64,000 nt of DNA from Pedobacter sp. PACM 27299 (GTDB lineage: Bacteria > Bacteroidota > Bacteroidia > Sphingobacteriales > Sphingobacteriaceae), in contig NZ_CP012996.1 of the NCBI RefSeq assembly GCF_001412655.1, positions 2,108,001-2,172,000 on the forward strand. The letters are read 5' to 3'. A program made the translations under genes and the position numbers. The notes under the pieces were generated by a model. The model did no database searches. It had not been told where the DNA came from and saw only the letters and a list, made by a program, of their open reading frames with translations. Each line of letters opens with the position of its first letter. Within the stretch, counting starts at the first letter, position 1. Below, one piece after another: positions 9,482 to 18,679 of the stretch.

Positions 9482-9832
9482 TTTATAAGCGCTTTTTGTA
9501 AAGTTATATAATCCGCCAGCTATCGGATTGTGTATGAATACGAAAGTATTCATAGTGGCAGTAAAAGTCTACTTGCTGTCTGGAAACTTGTTTCTCATCA
9601 GATTTGGAAAATGGTCTGCTTCTTTATCCAGAATCCAGTTCAAAATTAACATTGATCTCTACAACCTGTAGGTATACCTCTACTTTACCTTCGAGTTGTT
9701 AAGAAAAAGGAGTTTTTAAATAGGTACGCCAAGATGTAGGTTCAGTTTATACTGGTCATCTTGGTACTGATCAAGATGAAAAGATACCCATTTTAAATGA
9801 AAAGTATGGTGGGCCAAGTATCTTAAATCTAC

Positions 9833-9840
9833 TATCTTTG
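9833..9840 (+). promoter_or_regulatory. Bacteroidota-type -7 promoter box
   Basis: TATCTTTG, an exact match to TAnnTTTG. No clear -33 TTG at the ideal distance. Transcription would start near 9848 and run to the terminator at 10042. Confidence 0.4.
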
Positions 9841-9918
9841 CAGTAGATCATTGAAAAAAGAGCAGATACTTCATAAAAATTAGATAATTATTTATTAACA
9901 ATAATTACGAGAAGAGTA

Positions 9919-10008
9919 ATGGGATCTATGTTATTGCTGATTTTATTATGGAAGAAATTCCATTTTGAAATAAGCTTCAGAAGTTTTAGACTGAAAATTA
10001 AATTTTAG
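9919..10008 (+). CDS. Possible 29-residue hydrophobic/basic peptide
   Basis: ATG 9919 with a purine-rich stretch upstream (GAGAAGAG) and stop TAG 10006-10008. The peptide starts MGSMLLLILLWKKFHF, a short hydrophobic helix followed by a basic, aromatic tail (RSFRLKIKF). That is the look of type I toxin peptides and other small membrane peptides. It lies between a -7 promoter box and an intrinsic terminator. With so few codons the ORF could be chance, and the transcript could be a non-coding RNA. Confidence 0.3.
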   Translation: MGSMLLLILLWKKFHFEISFRSFRLKIKF

Positions 10009-10041
10009 TTGACGAGATGATTAAGTATTTTTTAGATACTG

Positions 10042-10069
10042 GGAGATGTGCAAGCGCATCTCCTTTTTT
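10042..10069 (+). terminator. Intrinsic terminator of a small transcription unit
   Basis: GGAGATGTG-CAAG-CGCATCTCC, nine-pair stem with a tetraloop, then TTTTTT. No annotated gene of usual size ends just before it, so it points to a short transcript starting near 9848. Confidence 0.85.
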
Positions 10070-10162
10070 ATTGCCGATGATTTCGGGGACCATCAAAAGG
10101 AGATCATCATAATTAGAAATTTGTTTATGAAAAGATTTATTGATAAAGAAGGTAATTTTTAG

Positions 10163-11125
10163 GTGAAAGTACCTGTGACTTGGAAATATCACCTTAATGA
10201 TAGTAATGTTCATACATTTCAAGAATATGAGAAATGGAAATTTGATATTTTCCAATTATCAATTCGCGAACTAACTTCAACCGAGCAAAAGGACCAATTT
10301 AACACCCTAATAGAGAAATCTGAAGAGATAGAGCTAGGTGGAAAGAAATTTTATAGGCTTGATGACAGCGTAGGGGATGACCTTACTGTGAGAGCATGGA
10401 CAGGAAAGTATGGGGATACGAAGGTTCTGTTTACGCTTACTCATGCTAATGAGCCGGATAAAGATTTAGATGCAAAACCCATACAGGAGAAGGTCGATGT
10501 TGTACATGAAATATTATCTGGTTTTCAGCTAGTTGATGTTGATAAAAGACAAGAGCACATAAATTCATATCTATTTGATATGTTCATACAGGGGGTAGGC
10601 GCAACAGCACTAATTTTAAGTAAGGCAGTTGAGAATAAGGCGTTTTTTGAAGCAACTTGTATATTGGGTAATCAGATTGACGCTCTGTTAAGAATAGGAA
10701 TTGTTCTCAAGTTACAGATTGTTAATTCCGACATGAAGATTGAACGAGAATGGATTCATCAAGGCTTAACAGATAGAAAGAAATCTGAAAAAGATGTGTA
10801 TAAAAAAGCGCTAGAACTTGGGGTGATAGACCAAGATAAACTTGACGAATTGTATGAGCTTTATGATGACAGGAATAGAGTTATTCATAGATTCATTATC
10901 TCTGATATTACACTGGCTGAAGTTGAAGAAATAGCATTTGCTTATTATCAGATACAAACCTCAATTAATAAGATTGTCTATGATATTGAAGCTGAACAGA
11001 TACATTTAGGAATTGGGATGACAATTGCATCGGATGGTGAACAAGAAGAGCAAAATAACTTGGATTACATTAAGGGCAAAATAGGAAAGCTTGATTATTT
11101 TGATGAGCCCAAGAACACTGAGTAA
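10163..11125 (+). CDS. HEPN-motif protein, candidate RNase/abortive-infection gene
   Basis: 320 residues. An in-frame TAG sits directly before GTG 10163, so the start is this GTG or the next GTG at 10172. Residues 1-125 are a beta-rich N-terminal domain. Residues 130-280 are all-helical and carry DDRNRVIHRF, which fits the R-N-x3-H signature of HEPN ribonucleases (R237, N238, H242). HEPN proteins cleave RNA in toxin-antitoxin, abortive infection and CRISPR systems; a ribonuclease role here is inference from the motif. No antitoxin-like partner is adjacent. It stands between the STAND and sacsin-like genes, in keeping with a defence island. Confidence 0.65.
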   Translation: MKVPVTWKYHLNDSNVHTFQEYEKWKFDIFQLSIRELTSTEQKDQFNTLIEKSEEIELGGKKFYRLDDSVGDDLTVRAWTGKYGDTKVLFTLTHANEPDKDLDAKPIQEKVDVVHEILSGFQLVDVDKRQEHINSYLFDMFIQGVGATALILSKAVENKAFFEATCILGNQIDALLRIGIVLKLQIVNSDMKIEREWIHQGLTDRKKSEKDVYKKALELGVIDQDKLDELYELYDDRNRVIHRFIISDITLAEVEEIAFAYYQIQTSINKIVYDIEAEQIHLGIGMTIASDGEQEEQNNLDYIKGKIGKLDYFDEPKNTE

Positions 11126-11481
11126 TTCTCAGTTAAGTTTTATTAAAATCAAAAAAAGCCAGGTGGTTTTTTGCCAAACCCGGCTTCTCAAATTCTCTCT
11201 TAATATGGGCAATACTCTAATGTAATGCCCTTCAGCATTATGGGAGTTATTGGATTTAGTAACAAATATTGAAAAGTCCGTAGTGTATCGGCAGTTGGTT
11301 AATGAATAAGAACTAAGGTTTTTAGACGTTGAAATTAATCCGGAATCCCTAAAGCAAACGCCTTTGAAATAATTTTACGTGCTGTTATTACATGTAGTTC
11401 GACAATTGAGGTTTGGTTTCGGCAGTAAATTTTGAAGGATTATTGAAATCATTTGTATCTTCAAACTTTCCTCATCGCTTC

Positions 11482-14400
11482 ATGGATCTTCAACAAAAAG
11501 TCACAACGCTTTATAAATTATCATTAACAACACCCAGCACTGGTTTTTCGACTATCGCTGAGGCAGAACTTTATTTACAGCAAGCTTACGAGGGGCGGTT
11601 TCTTTTCGAACTGATCCAAAATGTCCGAGATGCCAACAAGGCTGTTGATAAAGACGGAGAAGTACTTATCCTGCTTGAAAACGACCTTCTGACGATAGCG
11701 AATACTGGTGCAGAATTTAATGAACAGGGGATCGAGGCGATCACGACTATCGGGCGAAGCGGTAAGCAAAGTCAAGATCTAATTGGTTTCAAGGGGATCG
11801 GCTTTAAGTCTGTCCAGGCTATCAGCGAGGTTCCCAAGATCACTACGAGGTTTGGCTCGGTACTTTTCGACCGTTCGCGAACCGCAAAGGATTACCCGGG
11901 GATCGACGAAGAAGACCTTCCCCTTTTTTATTGCCCGCACTTTGACACCGAAACGCTTAGCGAGGCCGAATTGGCCAGTGGTATCGTTACCAAGGTCGCG
12001 CTTAAACTCAAACGGGGTATTTCGGAAGAAGATATCGTGAAGTCTTTTGAACGGATACAGGTCAAGGAACTGGTCATGCTCGGTAATATCAACAACGTCG
12101 AGTTCCGTTCACCCAAAAAGCAGATCACCTATCTCATAGACAAAAAAGCGGGTTCACCGCTCATGACCGTTACAAAGGATGGCACTCCCTATCGTTTCAA
12201 AATTTACAGCCCGCCGGAACGCATCCAGCTACCGCAGGAAGCGATCGGAACGCTGAGTAAGAAGGAGCGCAAGTTATTTCAAGATGATCCGTCTGTTGAA
12301 TTGAAAATAGTGATGGAACTGAACGAAAAGAAACAAGTCAAGCTGATGGATAATACCAAGCTCTACCTGTTTTACCCGCTGGAGATCGTTTCCGGCTTTC
12401 GTTTTATTATCCATAGTTATTTCATTGTCGACCCGGAACGCAAATCCCTGCGGGCTTCATCTGTCAACGAGCATATTCTTAAAGCGATCGGTGGCTACCT
12501 GGCTGGGGATTTGCTCAAAGCAATCAGCACTACGAAAACAAATATCACCCGGATCCTGACATTCAAGAGGCAGCCGGATGAGCAGTTGCAGGTATTGTAC
12601 GACCATTTTGTGGAAAACCTAAAGAATAAAAAATTCATTTACGACGAGGTAACGAAAACTTATTATACCCTTGAGCAGGTGATCATTGCAGATGGCTTTG
12701 ACAGGGACCTGTTCCCCGATGGTAAGCTCAATGGCAGGCAGCTCGTCTACATAGAAGACCAGGTAACCCTGAAATGGCTGTTGGACGAATTTGATGCATA
12801 TTACCTAGAGTTTTCAAAAATAGCCAAAGAGATCGAGGGGGAATGTAAAAAGCAGGCGAAAGCCAGGAACGCAAGCTTTTTCCAGAACCTCTACAATTAT
12901 GTGACGGCACATGAAGAATTGAACCTCACGGGCAAAAAGGTTTTGCTGACGGATCAGTGGAAGCTAGTAAGCAGTGAAGAAGACGTGCTGTACGGCGGTA
13001 ATAAAAAGTCCATTAAACTTTCGCCGGAAATTAAAAGGAAAATCCATTTTATACACCCAGATATCAATATCACCGATTTCCGAGAAGGCCGGAGCCGCAC
13101 GGGGATTGTTGAATACAGTACCTATCAACTGACGCGTCGTTTATTAAAACTGATGGCTCCGGATGGCGCACTGAATGCGGCTATCCTCAACGATTTGAGC
13201 AGACTGGAACTTGACAACAAATCCTGGGTAGAGATCCAGGAGAAGATCGTGCTACCCGTCAAGGATAGAGAAAAATGGCTTTCTCCGATCTATCACCCAG
13301 TCTATTTGGAATCGGCCGACTTGCGCCATCTCTACCCGGACGGAAAATTTGTCGATGAAACCGTTTTCAAGGATTACACGGCACAGCCTGACCAAGTTTT
13401 TGATTTTTTAAAACTTTGTGGCGCGTGGAATATCCCGGCGGTCTATGTTTCTTCCAAGGGTATCTATACGAGCCGAAACGATGAACGCGAAAAAAAACTG
13501 GTACAGTTGTCCGGCTTATCGACTACGCCTTTTACTCTCAATAATGACCGCCTGCTTGATATCCCTGTAAAACTGAATGATTGGTTTACGGCTGCGATCT
13601 TCAACAACTGGGGCCGGTACCAGGAATTTATTGGCGCCGACTATTTGTCGCGGATCCAGTTCTCCAATTCAAGCTCTTATTGGCGTAATGTACCCAAAGA
13701 GCTCACATTGGTTTATTCCGGATTTTTGAAATACCTTAAAAGCGCTGCTTGGATAAGTTTCAAAGGCGAGGAAGAATTTTACCGGCCGACTGACATAACT
13801 GGTATCGATCAGAAAGATTTCTTTAAGCCGCAAAACCAGGTGATCAAACGTTACCTCAAGGTTTTTCCAGTTGCTTTTGCCCATAAGAAAGTTATGCTGG
13901 ACTTGCTGGGTATGCGGCATTTGGACGGGGATACGCTGGAAAATTACACGGGCCTTCTTAAAGCCGTATATGATCGCTATCGCGATAAGGACACGGACAA
14001 CAAAGAGTTCGCGGATTTTTATAACCGGCTGCTTAATAAACTTTTTGACTTTTATTACTTTTCGAAAGGAGAAGCGGTAGACACGGCCCTGCTCGCCAAA
14101 CAATGGTTTCTGGCCGTGGATGAGGTGAAAAATACGACTTACTGGAAGCGGGGCTCGGAGATCTTTTATATTGATGACCGTCCCAACTATGATATCTTAC
14201 CGTTCAGCATCAAACAGGTTGTACAGCCCCAGTTCACCTTGAGCAACAAGCAAACTTTCGGTAAGATTGCAGCCAAGATAGGCACTAAGTTTTCGGATTC
14301 GATCACACGGCAATTGCTACATACAGATGCTTCCACAACCAGTAACTTACTCGACTACTTCGAGGAATTGCCGCAAAGTATCGCCATCCTGGAATATATG

Positions 14401-16107
14401 ATTGACAAGGTACTGGACAAGGAACTAGAACTGATCAAAAATACCATCGTTAAAGAACGCGCCAGCATCCGTATCAATGTTTCTGTGGCTATTTCGCCGC
14501 CCATTCCGATTGAAACTGATTACTTTGTGGATCGCCAGGCTAACTATGAACTCCATATAAAAAGCGACCTCTTTACAAGCAGGAATAAGGTAATGGCGGA
14601 AGCCATCAACGCACTTTTTGTGGAGGTCACGAGTAGAGAACCACGTCGCTATCGCCTTGAATTATACCGGTTTTTAAATTCAAAACATCGCTCGGAATAC
14701 CTGCATGAGTGCGAGATTACCGAGGAGCGGCTGCAGGAGATCCGGGAAAAATTAAGTTCCTCGACCTTGACCGGCCGACAAAAATTCTGGGACGCTGTTC
14801 TATCGGCCAAATCTATCAATGACCGAGAGGCTATATTTAACCAGACAAAGATCGACCTGCCTAGACTCGCCCTGCTATTGGAAACCAATACCGATACCAT
14901 CAGTGAATTTTCCTCAGCTTTCCAGTTCAGGGAGACAAGTAAAGCAGATAACCTTGGCCCATTGAAAAAGTTACTGCATGCCATTCGCCTTAGTTTGCCT
15001 CAACTCAATGCCCATATTTATCCTAAACTGGATTTTCGGTATCTCTTTGATGCCGAACTCAGCCGTCTGAAAAACAAGTTCGAGAACGGGTTTAACGCAA
15101 ATATTCATCGATATTTAAAGGATAAAAAACGGTCGGAGCAGCAAACTTATCTGGCCAAACTGGATGAATACCCCTCACAGTTAAAGGTAAACTGCCTAGT
15201 TGACCTACTCATCGATGACCCAGAAGAGCATTTTTTACAATTACTTCATACCCATTACGATTACCTGCCACTCAGCCGGAAAGATATCCGGGCCAGTTAT
15301 GCGAGGTTTAATTTAAACCCGCTGTATCTACGGCAGCTCAACCAATTCAAATTGGAATTGAAAGCCGCGAAAATACCATGTACTGAAGAACAGGTAAATA
15401 CATTCAAGGACACCCTAAAATGGGGTAGCCTCTTTTACTTTGAACAAACCACCTACCTTGTTCAGACTTTTAAGGTCTGGCTGGCCGGCCAGCAGACTAA
15501 GCCGGAACCGCGGCCAGATGCGGCGACAGATGATTTATTAGCCGAGTTGGATATCCGGGAAGACGAAATAATAGAGGACGTCACCACAGAAAGCGTCCCG
15601 CTGCCTGAAGGACACGGCGGCAGCGGCAAAGGAACCGGTTCCCACTATGACGGTGCGGCAAATGACGCCCAAAAGCAGAAGATTGGACTGGCGGCGGAAC
15701 TAGTTGCATACCAACTATTGGCTAAGGCAAACACCGGGCTAAAATGGGTTTCCAAAAACGCCAGTAGGGCGCCGAAGAATCACCCAGGTTATAACCCGCA
15801 GGGCGATGACAAGTATGGCTATGATATCGAATATCTCGATTCGGATGGCAATAAATATTTTGTGGAGGTTAAAGGGCGTGGAGCCCATAACGATTCCTTT
15901 GAAATAACAAAGTATGAAGTGCAGAAGGCTTACGAGGTTAAGGACCTTTACCAAGTGATCCTTATAACTCATACGCAGGATAGTCAAAAACGCAGGATCA
16001 GGAACCTCGGCAACCTATTTATTCTGGATAAAGGAAAAGACTTTTTTGCTAATGATAAATTTACGGCCATTTATAAAAGTTTTGAGATTCGGTTTAATCA
16101 GGTTTGA
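11482..16107 (+). CDS. Sacsin-type Hsp90-like ATPase with C-terminal DUF3883 nuclease-like domain
   Basis: 1541 residues from ATG 11482; an in-frame TTG at 11413 would add 23 residues. The N-terminus is a Bergerat ATP-binding fold: FELIQNVRDANKA (E43, N47), LTIANTG, and glycine-rich IGFKGIGFKSV (about 101-111). The very long middle is helical without motifs I can name. Near the C-terminus, residues ~1400-1520 match DUF3883 with PD-(D/E)XK-like residues D1448 (YGYDIEY) and E1462-V-K1464 (FVEVKGR). Such ATPase-DUF3883 proteins occur in defence islands (established association); the mechanism is unknown. Codon choice is visibly richer in GC (CGG, GCC, CCG) than in its neighbours, a sign of separate transfer. 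Confidence 0.8.
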   Translation: MDLQQKVTTLYKLSLTTPSTGFSTIAEAELYLQQAYEGRFLFELIQNVRDANKAVDKDGEVLILLENDLLTIANTGAEFNEQGIEAITTIGRSGKQSQDLIGFKGIGFKSVQAISEVPKITTRFGSVLFDRSRTAKDYPGIDEEDLPLFYCPHFDTETLSEAELASGIVTKVALKLKRGISEEDIVKSFERIQVKELVMLGNINNVEFRSPKKQITYLIDKKAGSPLMTVTKDGTPYRFKIYSPPERIQLPQEAIGTLSKKERKLFQDDPSVELKIVMELNEKKQVKLMDNTKLYLFYPLEIVSGFRFIIHSYFIVDPERKSLRASSVNEHILKAIGGYLAGDLLKAISTTKTNITRILTFKRQPDEQLQVLYDHFVENLKNKKFIYDEVTKTYYTLEQVIIADGFDRDLFPDGKLNGRQLVYIEDQVTLKWLLDEFDAYYLEFSKIAKEIEGECKKQAKARNASFFQNLYNYVTAHEELNLTGKKVLLTDQWKLVSSEEDVLYGGNKKSIKLSPEIKRKIHFIHPDINITDFREGRSRTGIVEYSTYQLTRRLLKLMAPDGALNAAILNDLSRLELDNKSWVEIQEKIVLPVKDREKWLSPIYHPVYLESADLRHLYPDGKFVDETVFKDYTAQPDQVFDFLKLCGAWNIPAVYVSSKGIYTSRNDEREKKLVQLSGLSTTPFTLNNDRLLDIPVKLNDWFTAAIFNNWGRYQEFIGADYLSRIQFSNSSSYWRNVPKELTLVYSGFLKYLKSAAWISFKGEEEFYRPTDITGIDQKDFFKPQNQVIKRYLKVFPVAFAHKKVMLDLLGMRHLDGDTLENYTGLLKAVYDRYRDKDTDNKEFADFYNRLLNKLFDFYYFSKGEAVDTALLAKQWFLAVDEVKNTTYWKRGSEIFYIDDRPNYDILPFSIKQVVQPQFTLSNKQTFGKIAAKIGTKFSDSITRQLLHTDASTTSNLLDYFEELPQSIAILEYMIDKVLDKELELIKNTIVKERASIRINVSVAISPPIPIETDYFVDRQANYELHIKSDLFTSRNKVMAEAINALFVEVTSREPRRYRLELYRFLNSKHRSEYLHECEITEERLQEIREKLSSSTLTGRQKFWDAVLSAKSINDREAIFNQTKIDLPRLALLLETNTDTISEFSSAFQFRETSKADNLGPLKKLLHAIRLSLPQLNAHIYPKLDFRYLFDAELSRLKNKFENGFNANIHRYLKDKKRSEQQTYLAKLDEYPSQLKVNCLVDLLIDDPEEHFLQLLHTHYDYLPLSRKDIRASYARFNLNPLYLRQLNQFKLELKAAKIPCTEEQVNTFKDTLKWGSLFYFEQTTYLVQTFKVWLAGQQTKPEPRPDAATDDLLAELDIREDEIIEDVTTESVPLPEGHGGSGKGTGSHYDGAANDAQKQKIGLAAELVAYQLLAKANTGLKWVSKNASRAPKNHPGYNPQGDDKYGYDIEYLDSDGNKYFVEVKGRGAHNDSFEITKYEVQKAYEVKDLYQVILITHTQDSQKRRIRNLGNLFILDKGKDFFANDKFTAIYKSFEIRFNQV

Positions 16108-16497
16108 TACCGCTAATGTTTGCACCTATTTAGGGGTGTCCTGAATAAAGAGTAGATCTTTTTCAGTTAACTGGTATTTCAAACATTTGTCAGTATCTTC
16201 TGCCGAATAATTTTGCAGCAATACTGCTTTTAAAGCGGCCGTTCTTTACGTAACTGGCTTTTGATACCTATCTTAAATATTGGTGCTACCCACGCCCCAA
16301 GGGTGAAAAGGGGTTTGAAATTAATCGGTTCGTATTGCCTTTGCAAATCAGAATCAAAGTTTTTGAATTAAATTTAGGTCCTGATGAGTGGTCTCCTCGT
16401 AGTCTTCTATCATAAGAGGTAAGTTTTTCTATTGTACTCCTGTTTGATAAAATTTCTTCGAAAAAACTTAACTTAGTTTATCCTGGAATAATAATCT
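16108..16497. other. Intergenic region, 390 bases
   Basis: No gene, RNA motif or strong terminator recognised. It separates the left defence island from the mobilisation block and is a plausible cargo boundary, but no repeat or attachment site is evident. Confidence 0.4.
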
Positions 16498-17256
16498 ATG
16501 TGTGCAAGCTATTTCAAACCCCACAAGCCTTTTTCTTTTTCTGCCCATCCGTATGACTTAGGAACATTCATAGGTTTATGGCATAGCCATGATGATAACC
16601 ACTTCCTACTGAAAATTTACAAAATGGATGGAAAGGAGTTTTCTAATTATTACAGTTATCACCTTAATTATGCCCTAGAAAATAACTTGGCTAGTGAAGA
16701 AGGCTTTTTCCGCCATGTCTGGCAGACCATACAAGCTAGGATCAAACACTTCGAGGTGCAGGATCCTTTTTCCAGGAGCCATGCTATGCACAGACAGAAC
16801 CTTGAAAGGCTCCAACAGTTCCAAAAATATCTGACGAGCATAGATGAATGGAATGCCAGACCGTCCCATATTGTTATCGCCGAAAAAGATGAGTTGATCC
16901 ATAACCAAAAGCAAGAGATCGAAAAGCTGAGGATGAAACTTAGCGAGCTAACTGAATACGAAGTTGCAGTGAAGATTCTTATCGACGACGGGCACTTGTC
17001 AACATTCATTGACATTATCCAACAAATGCGGGAACTGGAATTGCCATCGGGAAGAAAACTGCTAAAGAGTGACCACAAAATTCCGTTCGCAAAAATGATC
17101 GCCAAATATTTCTCGCACGGTGGAAAGAATATTCCCATCGAAACGGCACGAAATTACTTTGTGGACAAAAGGGGCGATGTAGCGATAAAAGGTACATCGA
17201 TCCAACCGGAACATCGACTTTTCAGTGTCATACCGACAAATTTTACAAAAAAATAG
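16498..17256 (+). CDS. Hypothetical coiled-coil protein at the head of the mobilisation block
   Basis: 252 residues from ATG 16498. The first 60 residues are aromatic-rich (SAHPYDLGTFIGLWHSHDDN). Residues 135-160 form a heptad-rich coiled coil (DELIHNQKQEIEKLRMKL). The C-terminal part (IPFAKMIAKYFSHGGKNIPI, then ETARNYFVDKR) resembles the helix-turn-helix end of RteC-like proteins, though the match is too weak to name it. Located 100 bases upstream of the Xis-like gene and a dyad site, it may be a regulatory or accessory protein of the element. Function not known. Confidence 0.65.
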   Translation: MCASYFKPHKPFSFSAHPYDLGTFIGLWHSHDDNHFLLKIYKMDGKEFSNYYSYHLNYALENNLASEEGFFRHVWQTIQARIKHFEVQDPFSRSHAMHRQNLERLQQFQKYLTSIDEWNARPSHIVIAEKDELIHNQKQEIEKLRMKLSELTEYEVAVKILIDDGHLSTFIDIIQQMRELELPSGRKLLKSDHKIPFAKMIAKYFSHGGKNIPIETARNYFVDKRGDVAIKGTSIQPEHRLFSVIPTNFTKK

Positions 17257-17277
17257 CAACGGGTTCAGCCTTTTCAT

Positions 17278-17302
17278 ATGACCAGATCGATCTAGTGGTC
17301 AT
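17278..17302. promoter_or_regulatory. Dyad-symmetric operator candidate
   Basis: ATGACCA / TGGTCAT inverted repeat around a GATCGATCTAG centre, 57 bases upstream of the Xis-like HTH gene. Its position suits an operator for that gene or an Xis binding site. Confidence 0.35.
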
Positions 17303-17358
17303 TGTTTCTTCCGTTTCTTGCCACAAATTTGCTTCTTAAACTTAAAACGGAGGCAAAT

Positions 17359-17625
17359 ATGCAGATCGAACTTCTTACCAAAGAGGAACTGTTAAAGTTC
17401 AAGTCCGAACTTATTCAAGAAATTAAGCAAGCCATCAAATCAGTTGATGCACAACCTAAACAATGGCTTCGTAGTTCAGAAGTCAGGGCGCTGTTAAAGA
17501 TATCATCCGGTACGCTTCAAAACTTACGGATTAAAGGTATCCTGCCTTATGAAAAAATAGGAGGTATTTTTTATTATGCCTATGAGGATATAATTCAATT
17601 GCTGGGCGAAATCGGTAACTCATGA
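17359..17625 (+). CDS. Xis/MerR-like helix-turn-helix protein
   Basis: 88 residues from ATG 17359, chosen because ACGGAGG lies just upstream; an in-frame ATG at 17302 would add 19 residues unlike the family. Residues 1-35 are a charged helix; residues 36-85 match the excisionase-type HTH_17 domain: WLRSSEVRALLKISSGTLQN followed by LRIKGILPYEKIGGIFYY, with helix-turn-helix and a beta wing. Such proteins regulate excision of Bacteroidota conjugative transposons or transcription of neighbouring genes. The stop overlaps the next gene's ATG, so the two are translationally coupled. Confidence 0.8.
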   Translation: MQIELLTKEELLKFKSELIQEIKQAIKSVDAQPKQWLRSSEVRALLKISSGTLQNLRIKGILPYEKIGGIFYYAYEDIIQLLGEIGNS

Positions 17626-17924
17626 TGGATACAGGAAAACAACTTACCAGCTTTTTGAAAGTTGCCAGTAAGAACAAGCGCTTCCATCAATCACATTTTA
17701 GCCTTTATTCTGCTATCCTGATGTGCTATACCAATGGCTTATGTCAAAACCCATTTCGTGTATCAAGGCGGGAGCTAATGAAACATTCGGCTATCCATTC
17801 ATTTGCTACCTATCACAGGTGCATGAAAGACTTGGTAAATGAGGATTACATTGAATATCACCCGTCATACCATCCGCATTTTGCCAGTCAAATCACTTTG
17901 TTAAATAAAAATAATGTAGGTTAA
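17622..17924 (+). CDS. Small winged-helix-like protein of the conjugative element
   Basis: 100 residues; its ATG overlaps the stop of the Xis-like gene by four bases. The sequence is helical and basic, with FRVSRRELMKHSAIHSFATY and HRCMKDLVNEDYIEYHP reading like the recognition helix and wing of a winged-helix protein such as a replication-initiator N-terminal domain. Small genes of this type are usual beside Xis-like genes in Bacteroidota conjugative transposons. Likely a DNA-binding accessory; exact role unknown. Confidence 0.65.
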   Translation: MMDTGKQLTSFLKVASKNKRFHQSHFSLYSAILMCYTNGLCQNPFRVSRRELMKHSAIHSFATYHRCMKDLVNEDYIEYHPSYHPHFASQITLLNKNNVG

Positions 17925-18123
17925 GAGGGTAAGCTCTAAGCAGGTCAAGTCCTTTTCCTCTTCAAAGAAAAGGAGCAAGCGGAAGTTGGGCAGAGCCTCA
18001 CTTTTACCTCCTATTGCTTTGCAAATGAGGTGTTAAGTATACTCCGGGTATACTTTGGTTCTTTTAAATAGTATTTATCCACGAAGATGGTATACCCTAA
18101 GGCATACCCAGTTCTAAAAAGTC

Positions 18124-18675
18124 ATGAAAGAAGAAAAGGTGAAGTCGATACGTTTTACAGTAGGTACTGATGAGAAAATTGAGAAGCTCTGTTTGAAATT
18201 AGGTAGGAATAAGCTTCAGTTGTTTAACCAGATGGTGGATTACTTCCTCCGTTCTGGTAAAGATCCCGCAGATAACAGCGATGAGCTATTGAAGAAAGCG
18301 CTCTCCAGAAATCATGATACCTATACCAGTTTCATTAAAGCTCAGGAAAAGCTCTTGCTGATTCCCATCAGACAGGATGTGAGCCGGATGATTAACAGTC
18401 AAGAGCAGATTGTTAAATATTTCAACGAGCAGATTTTAAAAGTGAATAAAGAACTATTAGGCAATCAGCAAGGGATCATTAAGCATTTAACCGAAACAGC
18501 TGTGCTGATGAAGAATTTAAGGGAAGAGCAGCAAGGCCGAAGCGATCTAAAAATGAAATTCCTCTATATTTTGAACAGTTATATTAAGGCCAGAGATAGT
18601 TTCGGCTTTACCACTTCGGCAAAAGAAAAGGAAGAATTGATCCTGGATACCCAAAAACTCATTACTAAACTCTAA
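18124..18675 (+). CDS. BfmA/BtgA family mobilisation protein
   Basis: 183 residues. The N-terminal 50 residues form a ribbon-helix-helix-like domain (KSIRFTVGTDEKIEKLCLKL followed by GRNKLQLFNQMVDYFLRSG). The rest is long coiled-coil helix (residues 80-140). This is the layout of BfmA/BtgA, accessory proteins that bind oriT and assist the relaxase. The relaxase gene follows four bases later, supporting one operon. The 199 bases upstream, with a C-rich stretch, are a plausible place for oriT, but I cannot mark the nick site. Confidence 0.82.
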   Translation: MKEEKVKSIRFTVGTDEKIEKLCLKLGRNKLQLFNQMVDYFLRSGKDPADNSDELLKKALSRNHDTYTSFIKAQEKLLLIPIRQDVSRMINSQEQIVKYFNEQILKVNKELLGNQQGIIKHLTETAVLMKNLREEQQGRSDLKMKFLYILNSYIKARDSFGFTTSAKEKEELILDTQKLITKL

Positions 18676-18679
18676 ACCC

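Larger units (their letters stand above)
9482..10162. other. Intergenic region holding a small transcription unit
   Basis: Apart from the upstream region of the STAND gene, it contains a -7-like box (9833-9840), a 29-codon ORF (9919-10008) and a strong terminator (10042-10069), listed separately. Nothing else recognised. Confidence 0.5.

Noticed and set aside
11146..11182. Imperfect hairpin (AAGCC...GGCTT) after the HEPN gene
   Set aside because: Its T run is on the minus strand where no gene would end; stem has mismatches, so not called a terminator.
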